64,000 bases of DNA from Priestia filamentosa (GTDB lineage: Bacteria > Bacillota > Bacilli > Bacillales > Bacillaceae_H). This document shows positions 55,666-64,000 of the stretch, piece after piece. Made by a program: the position numbers and the translations under genes. The notes beneath the pieces were generated by a model. The model was not told the DNA's origin. It did not search any database and saw only the letters and a program-made list of their open reading frames with translations. The number at the start of each line of letters is the position of its first letter. The first letter of the stretch is position 1. The stretch covers positions 744,001 to 808,000 of the forward strand of contig NZ_FXAJ01000001.1 of assembly GCF_900177535.1 (NCBI RefSeq), read 5' to 3'.

Positions 55666-55710
55666 ACGGCTTGATAATAATAAATGAAGAGATGAAATGT
55701 GGGGATAATA

Positions 55711-58377
55711 ATGGCAGGGTATACGCCAATGATACAGCAATATTTAAAAATCAAGGCAGAGCATGAAGATGCCTTTTTATTTTTTCGCCTTGGAGACTTT
55801 TATGAAATGTTCTTCAATGACGCGCTCACTGCGTCTCGTGAACTTGAAATTACGTTAACAAGCCGCGATGGAGGCGGAAGTGAACGCATTCCAATGTGTG
55901 GCATTCCATATCATTCTGCAAACGGCTATATTGAAAGACTTATCGAAAAAGGCTATAAAGTAGCTATTTGTGAACAAGTGGAAGATCCTAAAACAGCTAA
56001 GGGCGTTGTAAAACGAGAAGTTGTGCAAGTAATTTCACCAGGAACGCTTATGAATGAGAGCGGGTTGCGTGAGAAAGAAAACAATTATATTGGCAGTTTA
56101 ACAGAATTTGAGGATGGGACGTTTGGCCTTTCATTTGCAGATTTATCAACAGGTGAAAGCTATGTCACTCTTTTAGCAAAAGATATTGATGCGGTTGTTG
56201 GGGAACTTTATACGAGAATGGTTCGTGAAATTGTCGTGTCTGAAAACTTTTCAGGCAGTGTTTTAGCACGTCTGAAAGAAAGTATGACAATGACGATTTC
56301 TTACTCGGAAGAAACCGAATCAGACGAAGAAATTGAGAAACTAACATCACACCTTCAACAAGACAAGCTTGTAAAAACGAGCGCACGTCTTTTCCACTAC
56401 TTGCGTAAAACACAAAATAGATCACTTGATCACTTACAGCGTCCACTCTTTTACCAAATTGATCAGTTTATGAAAATTGACTTTTACTCTAAGCGCAATT
56501 TAGAGCTAACAGAGACGATTCGTTCTAAAGGTAAGAAAGGTTCACTTCTATGGCTTTTAGATGAAACAGTAACAGCAATGGGAGGGCGCTTATTAAAACA
56601 GTGGATCGACAGACCGCTTCTAAAAAAGGCAGACATTGAGCGCCGTCATACAATGGTTGCAACGCTTATGGAACAGTTTTTCGAAAAAGAAGAACTTCGT
56701 GACTTGCTAAAAGACGTTTACGATCTTGAGCGTTTAGCAGGACGAGTTGCCTTTGGAAATGTTAATGCTCGGGACCTTGTGCAGCTAAAAAAATCGTTAA
56801 ACAACGTTCCAGCCATTGAAGAAGTGATAAAACGGCTTGATCAGCCATATGCAGAAGAGCTGTTAAATGGCTTAGATCGCTGTGAAGATTTAGCTTCTTT
56901 GCTCGAAGAAAGCATTGTCGAGCAACCGCCTCTTTCCATTAAAGACGGAGATATTATTTCTGACGGTTATAACGCTGATCTTGATCAATACCGAGATGCA
57001 AGCAAAAACGGAAAGTCATGGATTGCAGCGCTTGAACGAAGAGAGCGTGAAAAAACAGGCATCAAATCGCTAAAAATCGGCTATAACCGCGTTTTTGGTT
57101 ATTATATTGAAGTAACTCGCGCAAATCTGCATCTTTTAAAAGAAGGGCAGTACGAGCGCAAACAAACCTTAACAAACGCGGAGCGTTTTATTACGCCTGA
57201 ACTAAAAGAGAAAGAAACATTAATTCTAGAAGCGCAGGAGAAGAGCGTTGAACTAGAATATACGCTGTTTCTTGAAATTCGCGAACGTGTAAAAGAATAT
57301 ATTCCACGTTTGCAAAAGCTTGCGAAAGCGTTGAGCGAACTTGATGTTTTACAAGCCTTTGCGAAAGTGAGTGAAGAACGTCATTATGTACAGCCGTCAT
57401 TTTCTGAGTCGCAATCATTAGAGCTTGAAAATGGTCGCCACCCTGTTGTCGAGAAAGTGATGAACTCTCAAGAATATGTGCCAAACAGCTGCAATATGTC
57501 TGATGACCGCTCTATTTTACTTATTACAGGACCAAACATGTCTGGTAAAAGTACGTATATGCGTCAAATTGCGTTAACATCTATTTTGGCTCAAATTGGC
57601 TGCTTTGTACCAGCAGATAGAGCAGTATTACCAATCTTTGACCAAGTGTTCACAAGAATTGGAGCAGCAGATGACTTAATTTCAGGTCAAAGTACATTTA
57701 TGGTAGAGATGCTGGAAGCTCGCAATGCGCTCGTAAATGCAACACAAAACAGCTTGATTTTACTTGATGAAATTGGTCGCGGAACGTCTACATATGACGG
57801 AATGGCACTCGCTCAAGCAATTGTTGAATATATTCACGAATATATTGGGGCAACAACGCTGTTTTCAACACACTACCACGAGCTTACAGTTCTAGAAGAC
57901 GAGCTGAAAAAGCTTTATAATGTACATGTAAGCGCAATTGAAAAGGATGGAAAAGTTGTTTTCCTTCATAAAATCAAAGACGGAGCTGCTGATCAAAGCT
58001 ATGGTATCCATGTTGCAGAGCTTGCTGAACTTCCAGGCCCATTATTAGACAGAGCTCGAGTTATTTTAAAAGATCTTGAAGAAGGCAGCTTTGAAGTTCC
58101 AAAAGCACCTGTAAAAAGCATAGAAGATACACAACTTGCCCATAAAGAAGTGAGTGCAGCAAGGGAAGAAGTAGAAGAAGTTCAAGAAGAAATTAAAGAA
58201 GAAGCGTCACAGCTTTCATTCTTCCAAGAAGAAAAAGCAAGTGTACCAGAAGAAAAACTTTCGAAAAAAGAGCAAGATATTTTGAGAAAGCTAAAAGACC
58301 TTGATATTCTAGAAATGACGCCACTTCAGGCGCTAAATACGGTATATAGTCTGCAAAAGCAGCTGAAGAAAAAATAA
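55711..58377 (+). CDS. mutS: DNA mismatch recognition ATPase MutS
   Basis: 888 residues. The mismatch-reading Phe-x-Glu is F30-Y-E32 in GDFYEMF; connector, core and clamp domains follow; Walker A GPNMSGKS is at 607-614 and the signature [12 protein letters not shown] plus [14 protein letters not shown] after it. Near the C-terminus QLSFFQEE resembles a beta-clamp binding peptide. The ATG at 55711 gives the exact family start ([12 protein letters not shown]); an in-frame GTG at 55699 is rejected. Followed by mutL after a hairpin. Confidence 0.98.
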   Translation: MAGYTPMIQQYLKIKAEHEDAFLFFRLGDFYEMFFNDALTASRELEITLTSRDGGGSERIPMCGIPYHSANGYIERLIEKGYKVAICEQVEDPKTAKGVVKREVVQVISPGTLMNESGLREKENNYIGSLTEFEDGTFGLSFADLSTGESYVTLLAKDIDAVVGELYTRMVREIVVSENFSGSVLARLKESMTMTISYSEETESDEEIEKLTSHLQQDKLVKTSARLFHYLRKTQNRSLDHLQRPLFYQIDQFMKIDFYSKRNLELTETIRSKGKKGSLLWLLDETVTAMGGRLLKQWIDRPLLKKADIERRHTMVATLMEQFFEKEELRDLLKDVYDLERLAGRVAFGNVNARDLVQLKKSLNNVPAIEEVIKRLDQPYAEELLNGLDRCEDLASLLEESIVEQPPLSIKDGDIISDGYNADLDQYRDASKNGKSWIAALERREREKTGIKSLKIGYNRVFGYYIEVTRANLHLLKEGQYERKQTLTNAERFITPELKEKETLILEAQEKSVELEYTLFLEIRERVKEYIPRLQKLAKALSELDVLQAFAKVSEERHYVQPSFSESQSLELENGRHPVVEKVMNSQEYVPNSCNMSDDRSILLITGPNMSGKSTYMRQIALTSILAQIGCFVPADRAVLPIFDQVFTRIGAADDLISGQSTFMVEMLEARNALVNATQNSLILLDEIGRGTSTYDGMALAQAIVEYIHEYIGATTLFSTHYHELTVLEDELKKLYNVHVSAIEKDGKVVFLHKIKDGAADQSYGIHVAELAELPGPLLDRARVILKDLEEGSFEVPKAPVKSIEDTQLAHKEVSAAREEVEEVQEEIKEEASQLSFFQEEKASVPEEKLSKKEQDILRKLKDLDILEMTPLQALNTVYSLQKQLKKK

Positions 58378-58400
58378 GAGAGGGCTTTTCCTCTCTTTTT
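58376..58400 (+). terminator. Hairpin between mutS and mutL
   Basis: AAGAGAGG / CCTCTCTT stem (8 bp), GCTTTT loop, further T; begins at the mutS stop. Presumably partial, since mutL starts 20 nt later without an obvious promoter. Confidence 0.7.
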
Positions 58401-58419
58401 CTATATAGGAGGGAGAAAG

Positions 58420-60294
58420 ATGGCACGAATTGTACAGCTCTCTGATGAGCTATCAAATAAAATTGCTGCAGGAGAAGTTGTCGAACGGCCAGCATCGGTT
58501 GTAAAAGAGCTTGTGGAAAATGCGATTGATGCTAACAGCACCGTCATTGAAGTGGAGCTTGTTGAAGCAGGATTAACGAAAATTCGGATTGTCGATAACG
58601 GAGATGGCATTGAAAATGAAGATTGCTTAACCGCTTTTCGACGTCATGCAACAAGCAAAATTAAAAATGAAGGAGATCTTTTTCGGATTAGAACGCTCGG
58701 CTTCCGCGGTGAAGCATTACCAAGTATTGCTTCTGTTTCAGAAGTAGATTTAAAAACAAGCTGTGGAGATGATGCTGGTACTCACCTTTATTTAAGAGGT
58801 GGGGAAGTTGTGACACATGAGCTCTACTCAAGTCGCAAAGGAACAGATATTACCATTACAAATCTCTTTTTTAATACGCCAGCACGTTTAAAATATATGA
58901 AAACCATTAACACAGAGCTTGGCAATATTACAGATATTATGAACCGTCTTGCTCTTGCGAATCCACACATTTCATTTAAGCTCCTGCATCATGATCGTAA
59001 ACTGCTTCATACAAATGGAAATGGAGACGTGCGTCAAGTGCTTGCTTCGATTTACGGAATCCGAATTGCCAAAAACATGATTCCGATTAAAGCTTCTTCA
59101 CTTGATTATGAAGTTGACGGCTATATTGCACTTCCTGAAGTGACAAGGGCTTCAAGAGCCTATATGTCGACGGTTATTAACGGCCGGCATATTAAAAACT
59201 TTGGCTTGTTAAAAGCCATAACGGCTGGATATCATACGCTTTTGCCAATTGGCCGCTATCCAATCGTATTTTTAAATATTAAAATGGACCCGCTTCTAGT
59301 CGATGTTAACGTACACCCAACAAAGCTTGAAGTTCGGTTAAGTAAAGAAGACGAGCTATTTTCTCTTGTTGAGGGAAGCATTAAAAAAGTATTTAAAAAA
59401 GAGCAGCTTATCCCAGAAGTGGCCACAAAAGCGCCTGTTACAAAAGCAAAACCGCAAAGTGAGCAAAGCGTTATGTCATTTGACTACAATGAGTCGCCTT
59501 CTGTAAAAGAAGAGAGGGTAGTAATGTATGAAAGAGCCCCAGAGCCGCCTCCAGCTGAAGAGTCTGTAAAAGAGGATTTAGCATGGTTAAATGAGCTTGA
59601 ACAGGAAGAAGAAAGAAAGTTTAATGAAGCACTCAAGCCACAGCAAGAGAATCTCCTTGTTGAAAAAGAGCGTGTAGAGGAAGAAAGCGCAGAGGAAGAA
59701 GAATCCTCTTCTCGTGTTCCCACGCTTTATCCAATTGGTCAAATGCATGGAACGTACATTTTAGCCCAAAATGAGAACGGTCTTTATATTATTGACCAGC
59801 ATGCGGCACAAGAGCGAATCAAATACGAATACTTTCGTGACAAGCTTGGTGAAGTAGAGCCAGAAGTACAGGAAATGCTTGTTCCGATTACGCTTGAGTA
59901 TTCAGCAAATGAAGCTATTGTAATTGAGGAACACCGGGAAGCGCTAGCTAGCGTTGGCGTTTTTATTGAGTCGTTTGGTCACAACAGCTTTATCGTTCGC
60001 TCACATCCGCAATGGTTTCCAAAAGGAGAAGAAAAAGAAACCATTGAAGAAATGATTGAACAAGTGCTTTCAATGCGAAAAGTGGATATCATCAAGCTAC
60101 GTGAAGAAGCAGCCATTATGATGAGCTGTAAAGGCTCTATTAAAGCAAACCATCATCTTCGTCATGATGAAATTTTTGCGCTCTTACAGTCTTTAAGGGC
60201 ATCAAGTGATCCATTCACATGTCCGCACGGTCGTCCAATTATCGTTCATTATTCAACATATGAGATGGAGAAAATGTTTAAGCGGGTGATGTAA
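58420..60294 (+). CDS. mutL: DNA mismatch repair protein MutL
   Basis: 624 residues. N-terminal GHKL ATPase: E30/N34 in [16 protein letters not shown] and [11 protein letters not shown]; then a charged variable linker (about 330-430). The C-terminal domain carries the endonuclease motif [14 protein letters not shown], with [12 protein letters not shown] and CPHGRPI, so this is a nicking MutL of the Gram-positive/eukaryotic type. TAGGAGGGAG precedes the ATG. Works with MutS upstream. Confidence 0.98.
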   Translation: MARIVQLSDELSNKIAAGEVVERPASVVKELVENAIDANSTVIEVELVEAGLTKIRIVDNGDGIENEDCLTAFRRHATSKIKNEGDLFRIRTLGFRGEALPSIASVSEVDLKTSCGDDAGTHLYLRGGEVVTHELYSSRKGTDITITNLFFNTPARLKYMKTINTELGNITDIMNRLALANPHISFKLLHHDRKLLHTNGNGDVRQVLASIYGIRIAKNMIPIKASSLDYEVDGYIALPEVTRASRAYMSTVINGRHIKNFGLLKAITAGYHTLLPIGRYPIVFLNIKMDPLLVDVNVHPTKLEVRLSKEDELFSLVEGSIKKVFKKEQLIPEVATKAPVTKAKPQSEQSVMSFDYNESPSVKEERVVMYERAPEPPPAEESVKEDLAWLNELEQEEERKFNEALKPQQENLLVEKERVEEESAEEEESSSRVPTLYPIGQMHGTYILAQNENGLYIIDQHAAQERIKYEYFRDKLGEVEPEVQEMLVPITLEYSANEAIVIEEHREALASVGVFIESFGHNSFIVRSHPQWFPKGEEKETIEEMIEQVLSMRKVDIIKLREEAAIMMSCKGSIKANHHLRHDEIFALLQSLRASSDPFTCPHGRPIIVHYSTYEMEKMFKRVM

Positions 60295-60340
60295 AAGAAA
60301 AAGGCGTAACCTCCTCTGGTAGGTTACGCCTTTTTCTTTT
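60294..60340 (+). terminator. Bidirectional terminator between mutL and permease
   Basis: About 19-bp perfect stem centred on GGCGTAACCT / AGGTTACGCC with A and T flanks on both sides; it serves the two convergent genes. Confidence 0.93.
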
Positions 60341-61709
60341 ATTTTTTCGATGCTACATCTTTTTTTATTTTCCCTGCTTGAACTTTATAAATTACAATAA
60401 GCAAAATAAACCAAACAGGTGTAACAAATAGCGAAACTCGTGTATCCTCTGCAAGTGCCAATACGACAATAATAAAGGCAAGAAAAGCAAGAATTAGATA
60501 GTTGGAAAATGGATAAAGCGGAAGCTTAAACTTATTCACTTTCGCTAAATCGGGTCTTGTTTTGCGATATTTCAAATGACAAATAACCGTGATTCCCCAA
60601 ATGAAAATAAAGCAAACAGTTGAAATACTTGTAATAAGCGTAAAGACGCCTTCAGGCATTGTATAGTTCAAAACAACGCCAATTAAAACAACAACAGCTG
60701 AGAAAAACAGCGCATTTGAAGGTACTTTATTAGCTGTAAGTTTTGCTAACGCTTCTGGTGCGTTTTTATCTTTAGCGAGTGAGTACATCATACGGCTTGT
60801 ACTGAAGATAGCACTGTTACATGCAGAAGCAGCAGATGTTAACACAACAAAGTTAATAATGGTTGCAGCGGCTACAATTCCAACCGCAACGAAAACTTGT
60901 ACGAACGGACTTTCCGCTGGATTAATAGCATTCCATGGATAAATACTCATAATCACAATAAGTGCTCCAATATAGAAAATTAATATACGAAGCGGGATAT
61001 TATTAATTGCTTTTGGAAGAACTTTTTCTGGGTTTTCTGTTTCACCTGCTGTAAGACCAACAAGCTCAATTCCAACGAAGGCGAAGACAACCATTTGGAA
61101 CGAAAGAATAAAGCCGTTCATTCCATTAGGGAACATGCCGCCATGGTTCCATAAGTTTGCAAATGTAGCTGGTCCTGAGTCGGTAGAGAAGCCTTTTAAA
61201 ATCATGAAAATACCAATCACAATAAGAGCTAAAATTGCGATAACTTTAATTAAAGCAAACCAAAACTCCATCTCACCAAAAAGTTTGACAGTGGCAAGGT
61301 TCATAATTAATAAAATTACAAGCGCAATCAATCCTGGAACCCATTGCGGAACGCTCGGGAACCAATATTGTGTATAAAGGCCAATTGCGGTTAAGTCTGC
61401 CATTGCAATGGAAATCCAGCAAAACCAGTAGGTCCAACCGGTAATAAAGGCAGCCATATTTCCTAAATAGTCTTGTACAAAATCAACAAAAGAATGATAC
61501 TCTAAATTTGTTAGGAGTAATTCTCCAAGCGAGCGCATAATTAAAAAGCAGATCATTCCTGTAATAATATAAGCAAATAAAATTGATGGGCCTGCAAGGT
61601 GAATGGACTTTCCAGCTCCAAGGAAAAGACCTGTTCCAATTGCTCCACCAATTGCTATTAATTGTACGTGTCGGTTTTTTAAACCTCTCGCCAGTTTCTG
61701 TTCTTGCAT
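60339..61709 (-). CDS. Amino-acid permease, AAT family (AapA-like)
   Basis: 456 residues, about 12 membrane helices. The AAT/APC signature AIGGAIGTGLFLGAGKSI is at about residues 19-36; FAFVGIELVGLTAGETENP in helix 6 is typical of the AapA/GabP/proline-type subgroup. Likely substrates are small neutral amino acids (D-serine, alanine, glycine), by resemblance only. AGAGGGG precedes the ATG on the minus strand. Upstream lies a long leader and an extended -10. Confidence 0.87.
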   Translation of the reverse strand: MQEQKLARGLKNRHVQLIAIGGAIGTGLFLGAGKSIHLAGPSILFAYIITGMICFLIMRSLGELLLTNLEYHSFVDFVQDYLGNMAAFITGWTYWFCWISIAMADLTAIGLYTQYWFPSVPQWVPGLIALVILLIMNLATVKLFGEMEFWFALIKVIAILALIVIGIFMILKGFSTDSGPATFANLWNHGGMFPNGMNGFILSFQMVVFAFVGIELVGLTAGETENPEKVLPKAINNIPLRILIFYIGALIVIMSIYPWNAINPAESPFVQVFVAVGIVAAATIINFVVLTSAASACNSAIFSTSRMMYSLAKDKNAPEALAKLTANKVPSNALFFSAVVVLIGVVLNYTMPEGVFTLITSISTVCFIFIWGITVICHLKYRKTRPDLAKVNKFKLPLYPFSNYLILAFLAFIIVVLALAEDTRVSLFVTPVWFILLIVIYKVQAGKIKKDVASKK

Positions 61710-62429
61710 TTGTTTCCCCTCTTTCTCGTAACATCATCGCGTTTGACCGTAAAATTGATCATGTCAGCACGCCGTAATCTTCATCACATTCATTTAATTC
61801 CTTTTTACTGGCTTTTTTGTGTGCATTTCACCCATTTTCTCATTAAGTTATCAATGGCTGCAATAAAATATTATACCATTATCATAATTGATATTGAAAG
61901 ATGACAATTTTTAAATTTTTAGATATAATATTTCATTTTAAGTAAAAGGAATAATAATTTTGAATAGTCTAAAATTTTAAGGTCTGTAAATCTATTAGAT
62001 GTGAAGAGCTCTCATATTATGTAGTTGTAAAGGTATGTATGGTATATAGTGAGAAATCGTATTTAGCTATATCTTTGTGATTTCCCAACCATTTGATAAA
62101 TATTGTGTCATCCTCCTTTCATTAAACCTATTATAGCGTATCATCTTTACAATTTCCTTACAAATATCCACTTTCCTCATTCTAAAGACTTCTTTTTCGA
62201 CAAATTTCAAAGGGATTTTTATTTATAGCCTATAAATCTTTTATCCCTATAGTATTTTCTTCCTTCTTATAGAATCCAATTCCATAATTAGGTAACACGA
62301 CTCTCTCATATTTGAATAGGATGTAGTAGTAGACACTAGAATTGAGCTATAGAGAGCTCTATTTTCTTCTTTCTTTGTAAGTGTGAAAGAGAGAAGGCAA
62401 CATTGTCAAACAACTAGGGAGTGAATCAT
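61710..62429 (-). other. 720-bp intergenic region (no clear gene)
   Basis: AT-rich. It contains the minus-strand promoter of the permease (61870-61878) with about 150 nt of leader and a second minus-strand signal further right: TATAAT (62130-62135) and AAAGGAGG (62112-62119) without a usable ATG (see findings). On the plus strand only short T-rich stretches and the endolysin-like gene's ribosome-binding site are seen. Confidence 0.6.
61870..61878 (-). promoter_or_regulatory. Extended -10 for the AAT permease
   Basis: On the minus strand TGG followed by TATAAT; no good -35. Gives a leader of about 150 nt. Confidence 0.5.
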
Positions 62430-63530
62430 ATGCCAGCCACTACTTTGGAATATCTGCTAGAGCGCTCGGAAAAGCGGCTAGTAGGGGTAAATGCTACAGT
62501 GGCAGCAAAAGCCATTGAGCTTATTAAACTTGCATATAGAAACGGAATTAATATTGCTGTTACACAAGGACTTCGTACTTTTGCAGAACAAAATGCCCTA
62601 TACGAACAAGGACGGACAAAGCCAGGGAAAATCGTCACAAATGCAAGAGGAGGTCAGTCGATCCATAACTATGGATTAGCGTTTGATATTGCTATTTTTG
62701 ATGATAACCAAAACGCGGTATGGACAGGAAATAATTACAATAGAGTTGGAAAATTAGGCCAGCAGCTTGGACTTGAATGGGGAGGAGCATGGCGATCTTT
62801 TAAAGATCTTCCACACTTTCAGTATACATTTGGACTAACACTTTCACAGCTTCAAGCAGGAAGAAGACCTCCATCAGGTGGAGCTGTTGCTCCTTCACAA
62901 CCACTTCCGAAAAACTATCTTGAAAGGGGAGATAGCGGCACGCTCGTAAAAGGGCTGCAAGGAAAACTGCAGGCACTTGGATTTAGTGTTGGTTCAGGTG
63001 GGATTGACGGAGACTATGGAGCAGGAACGGAACAAGCGGTAAAAGCATTTCAAAAAAAATACGGTTTAACAGCTGACGGCATTGCAGGAGCACTTACATT
63101 AGCCAAACTTGATGAAGAATATAAAGCTTCTCAAAAACCAACGCCAACCCCGGCACCGAAACCAGCGCCAAAACCAACAACACCGCCAGCACAAGACCCG
63201 GCAAAGGAGGAACCAAAAGTGGATAAAAGTAAGTTACCAGCAGAACCTGCTGCACGAGAAGAAGTGAATGAAGCGATTGAACGTGGAATTACCAACGGAG
63301 CACGTCCACAAGATGAGGCAAAACGTCAAGATGCAATGGTCATGGCAAAAAGAGCAGGAGATTTCCAAGACTATCAAATTCAAAACTTATATACAACATT
63401 CCAACAAGTAAAAGCTAACCTACCGCTTCAAAAGCCAGAAGTATGGGAAGAAAAGCTTGAAAATGGTGATGTGTCACAGCAAGAAATGCTATATTTGATC
63501 GCTCAGCTTACACTTCGTTCATTTGGATAG
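62430..63530 (+). CDS. Endolysin-like M15 peptidase with peptidoglycan-binding domain
   Basis: 366 residues, no signal peptide or membrane helix. N-terminal M15/VanY-type L-Ala-D-Glu peptidase domain (about 1-145) with TQGLRTFAEQNALYEQGR, zinc ligands H and D in SIHNYGLAFDIA and H in DLPHF; a PG_binding_1 domain (about 165-235; GDSGTLVKGLQGKLQALGF, GDYGAGTEQAVKAFQKKYGL); a Pro/Lys-rich linker (about 240-275); and a C-terminal helical segment with GITNGARPQDEAKRQDAMVM. It resembles CwlK-type enzymes and phage endolysins. ATG 62430 chosen over GTG 62421. Confidence 0.88.
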   Translation: MPATTLEYLLERSEKRLVGVNATVAAKAIELIKLAYRNGINIAVTQGLRTFAEQNALYEQGRTKPGKIVTNARGGQSIHNYGLAFDIAIFDDNQNAVWTGNNYNRVGKLGQQLGLEWGGAWRSFKDLPHFQYTFGLTLSQLQAGRRPPSGGAVAPSQPLPKNYLERGDSGTLVKGLQGKLQALGFSVGSGGIDGDYGAGTEQAVKAFQKKYGLTADGIAGALTLAKLDEEYKASQKPTPTPAPKPAPKPTTPPAQDPAKEEPKVDKSKLPAEPAAREEVNEAIERGITNGARPQDEAKRQDAMVMAKRAGDFQDYQIQNLYTTFQQVKANLPLQKPEVWEEKLENGDVSQQEMLYLIAQLTLRSFG

Positions 63531-63534
63531 AACT

Positions 63535-63572
63535 AAGGCGTGAATTTCATATGAAATTCACGCCTTGTTTTA
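63535..63572 (+). terminator. Palindromic terminator after M15 peptidase gene
   Basis: Perfect 32-nt palindrome with 16-base arms (AAGGCGTGAATTTCAT and its complement) followed by GTTTTAT. Confidence 0.85.
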
Positions 63573-63642
63573 TAAGAATAACGTGTGGCAAGATAAGAAT
63601 GAACTCGTGTCTATTTACATCGTTTAACAGAAGGGACATATC

Positions 63643-64000
63643 ATGACCTATATTCACTTTTTTTGGATACTCTTTATCTGGCTTACAACCTACTTACCGT
63701 TTCTTACGCTTTTGGGTGTTATCGTAAGTTTTGTTAGAAGAAAAAGTAGGAAACGCTCATTTATCGCTCTTATCATCGCTGTTTTTCTACTCTACCATAT
63801 GAATAGAAATGGACAAAATATAGAAAACCTCATTGAAAGCTTGTATGAGGGTTCTTTCGCCTCTGCTTTTCTTTTAATAGGCTATCTCTATTTAATATAT
63901 TGGTGGTGTGCTTTTTTACATAGAAGAAGTAGGGAAAAGAAAGAATTCGATTTTCTTAAAAAAGAAGACTTATCTCTTGAGCGAGCCATCAAAAAAGGAA
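63643..64000 (+). CDS. Membrane protein of unknown function (3' truncated by window)
   Basis: An open frame runs from ATG 63643 to the window end, giving at least 119 residues. AAGGGAC lies upstream. Membrane helices are visible at about residues 4-30 (FFWILFIWLTTYLPFLTLLG), 38-52 (FIALIIAVFLLYH) and 72-92 (FASAFLLIGYLYLIYWWCAF), followed by a charged segment. Family not recognised; the C-terminus is outside the window. Confidence 0.7.
   Translation, partial: MTYIHFFWILFIWLTTYLPFLTLLGVIVSFVRRKSRKRSFIALIIAVFLLYHMNRNGQNIENLIESLYEGSFASAFLLIGYLYLIYWWCAFLHRRSREKKEFDFLKKEDLSLERAIKKG

Noticed and set aside
61710-61870. T-box or amino-acid riboswitch in the AAT permease leader
   Set aside because: The leader is long, but no T-box sequence (AGGGTGG-type) or specifier stem and no terminator were seen.
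1-64000. CRISPR arrays, tRNA/rRNA genes, insertion sequences
   Set aside because: No regularly spaced repeats, cloverleaf segments, rRNA motifs, transposase or integrase genes were found by reading.

Overview
The window is chromosomal DNA from a low-GC, endospore-forming Bacillaceae member. Gene order from polC through mutL follows the Bacillus subtilis polC-nusA-dpa-dap-recA-rny-mutSL region almost gene for gene. Spore genes (dpaA/dpaB, spoIIIE, spoVS, ylzJ, tepA, cotE), strong GGAGG ribosome-binding sites and many hairpin-plus-T terminators all fit. Differences from B. subtilis gene content, including a ketone-body cassette with its own citrate synthase, point to a relative such as the Priestia (B. 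megaterium) group. That placement is inference.

Region 1 (1-12.1 kb) is information processing: the 3' half of polC, then rimP-nusA-rnpM-ylxQ-infB-ylxP-rbfA-truB-ribF and separately transcribed rpsO and pnp. The rimP-nusA leader has a promoter and a terminator-like hairpin with an interrupted T tract, as expected for NusA autoregulation. Region 2 (12.2-24.2 kb) carries ylxY, mlpA, ymxH, the dipicolinate/lysine operon dpaA-dpaB-asd-dapG-dapA, tepA-ylzJ, spoIIIE and a GntR regulator. Region 3 (24.3-39.8 kb) holds the M16 pair ymfF/ymfH, ymfI, ymfJ, ymfK, rodZ, pgsA, cinA, recA (LexA box), rny, ymdB, spoVS, an M19 dipeptidase, miaB and ricA. A 440-nt gap before rny contains two promoter signals and an unassigned structured RNA.

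Region 4 (40-54.8 kb) is the accessory part. In B. subtilis (from memory) ricA is directly followed by cotE; here about 15 kb intervenes. It carries an APC amino-acid permease with a near-consensus CodY box, a CNT nucleoside transporter, a small unknown protein, a LysR gene divergent from scoA-scoB-citrate synthase-GntP permease (acetoacetate activation feeding citrate synthesis), a VLRF1-type release-factor-like protein, a small membrane protein, a TetR/MFS efflux pair with a dyad operator, and a LysR/GlpM-like pair.

Region 5 (54.9-64 kb) returns to conserved order: cotE (on the minus strand, with a sigma-E promoter signal), mutS-mutL, then an AAT-type amino-acid permease on the minus strand, a 720-bp gap, a cytoplasmic-type M15 peptidase with a peptidoglycan-binding domain, and the start of a membrane-protein gene cut by the window end. 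No tRNA, rRNA, CRISPR, insertion sequence or prophage was seen. Promoters and operators were found by eye and are candidates only.
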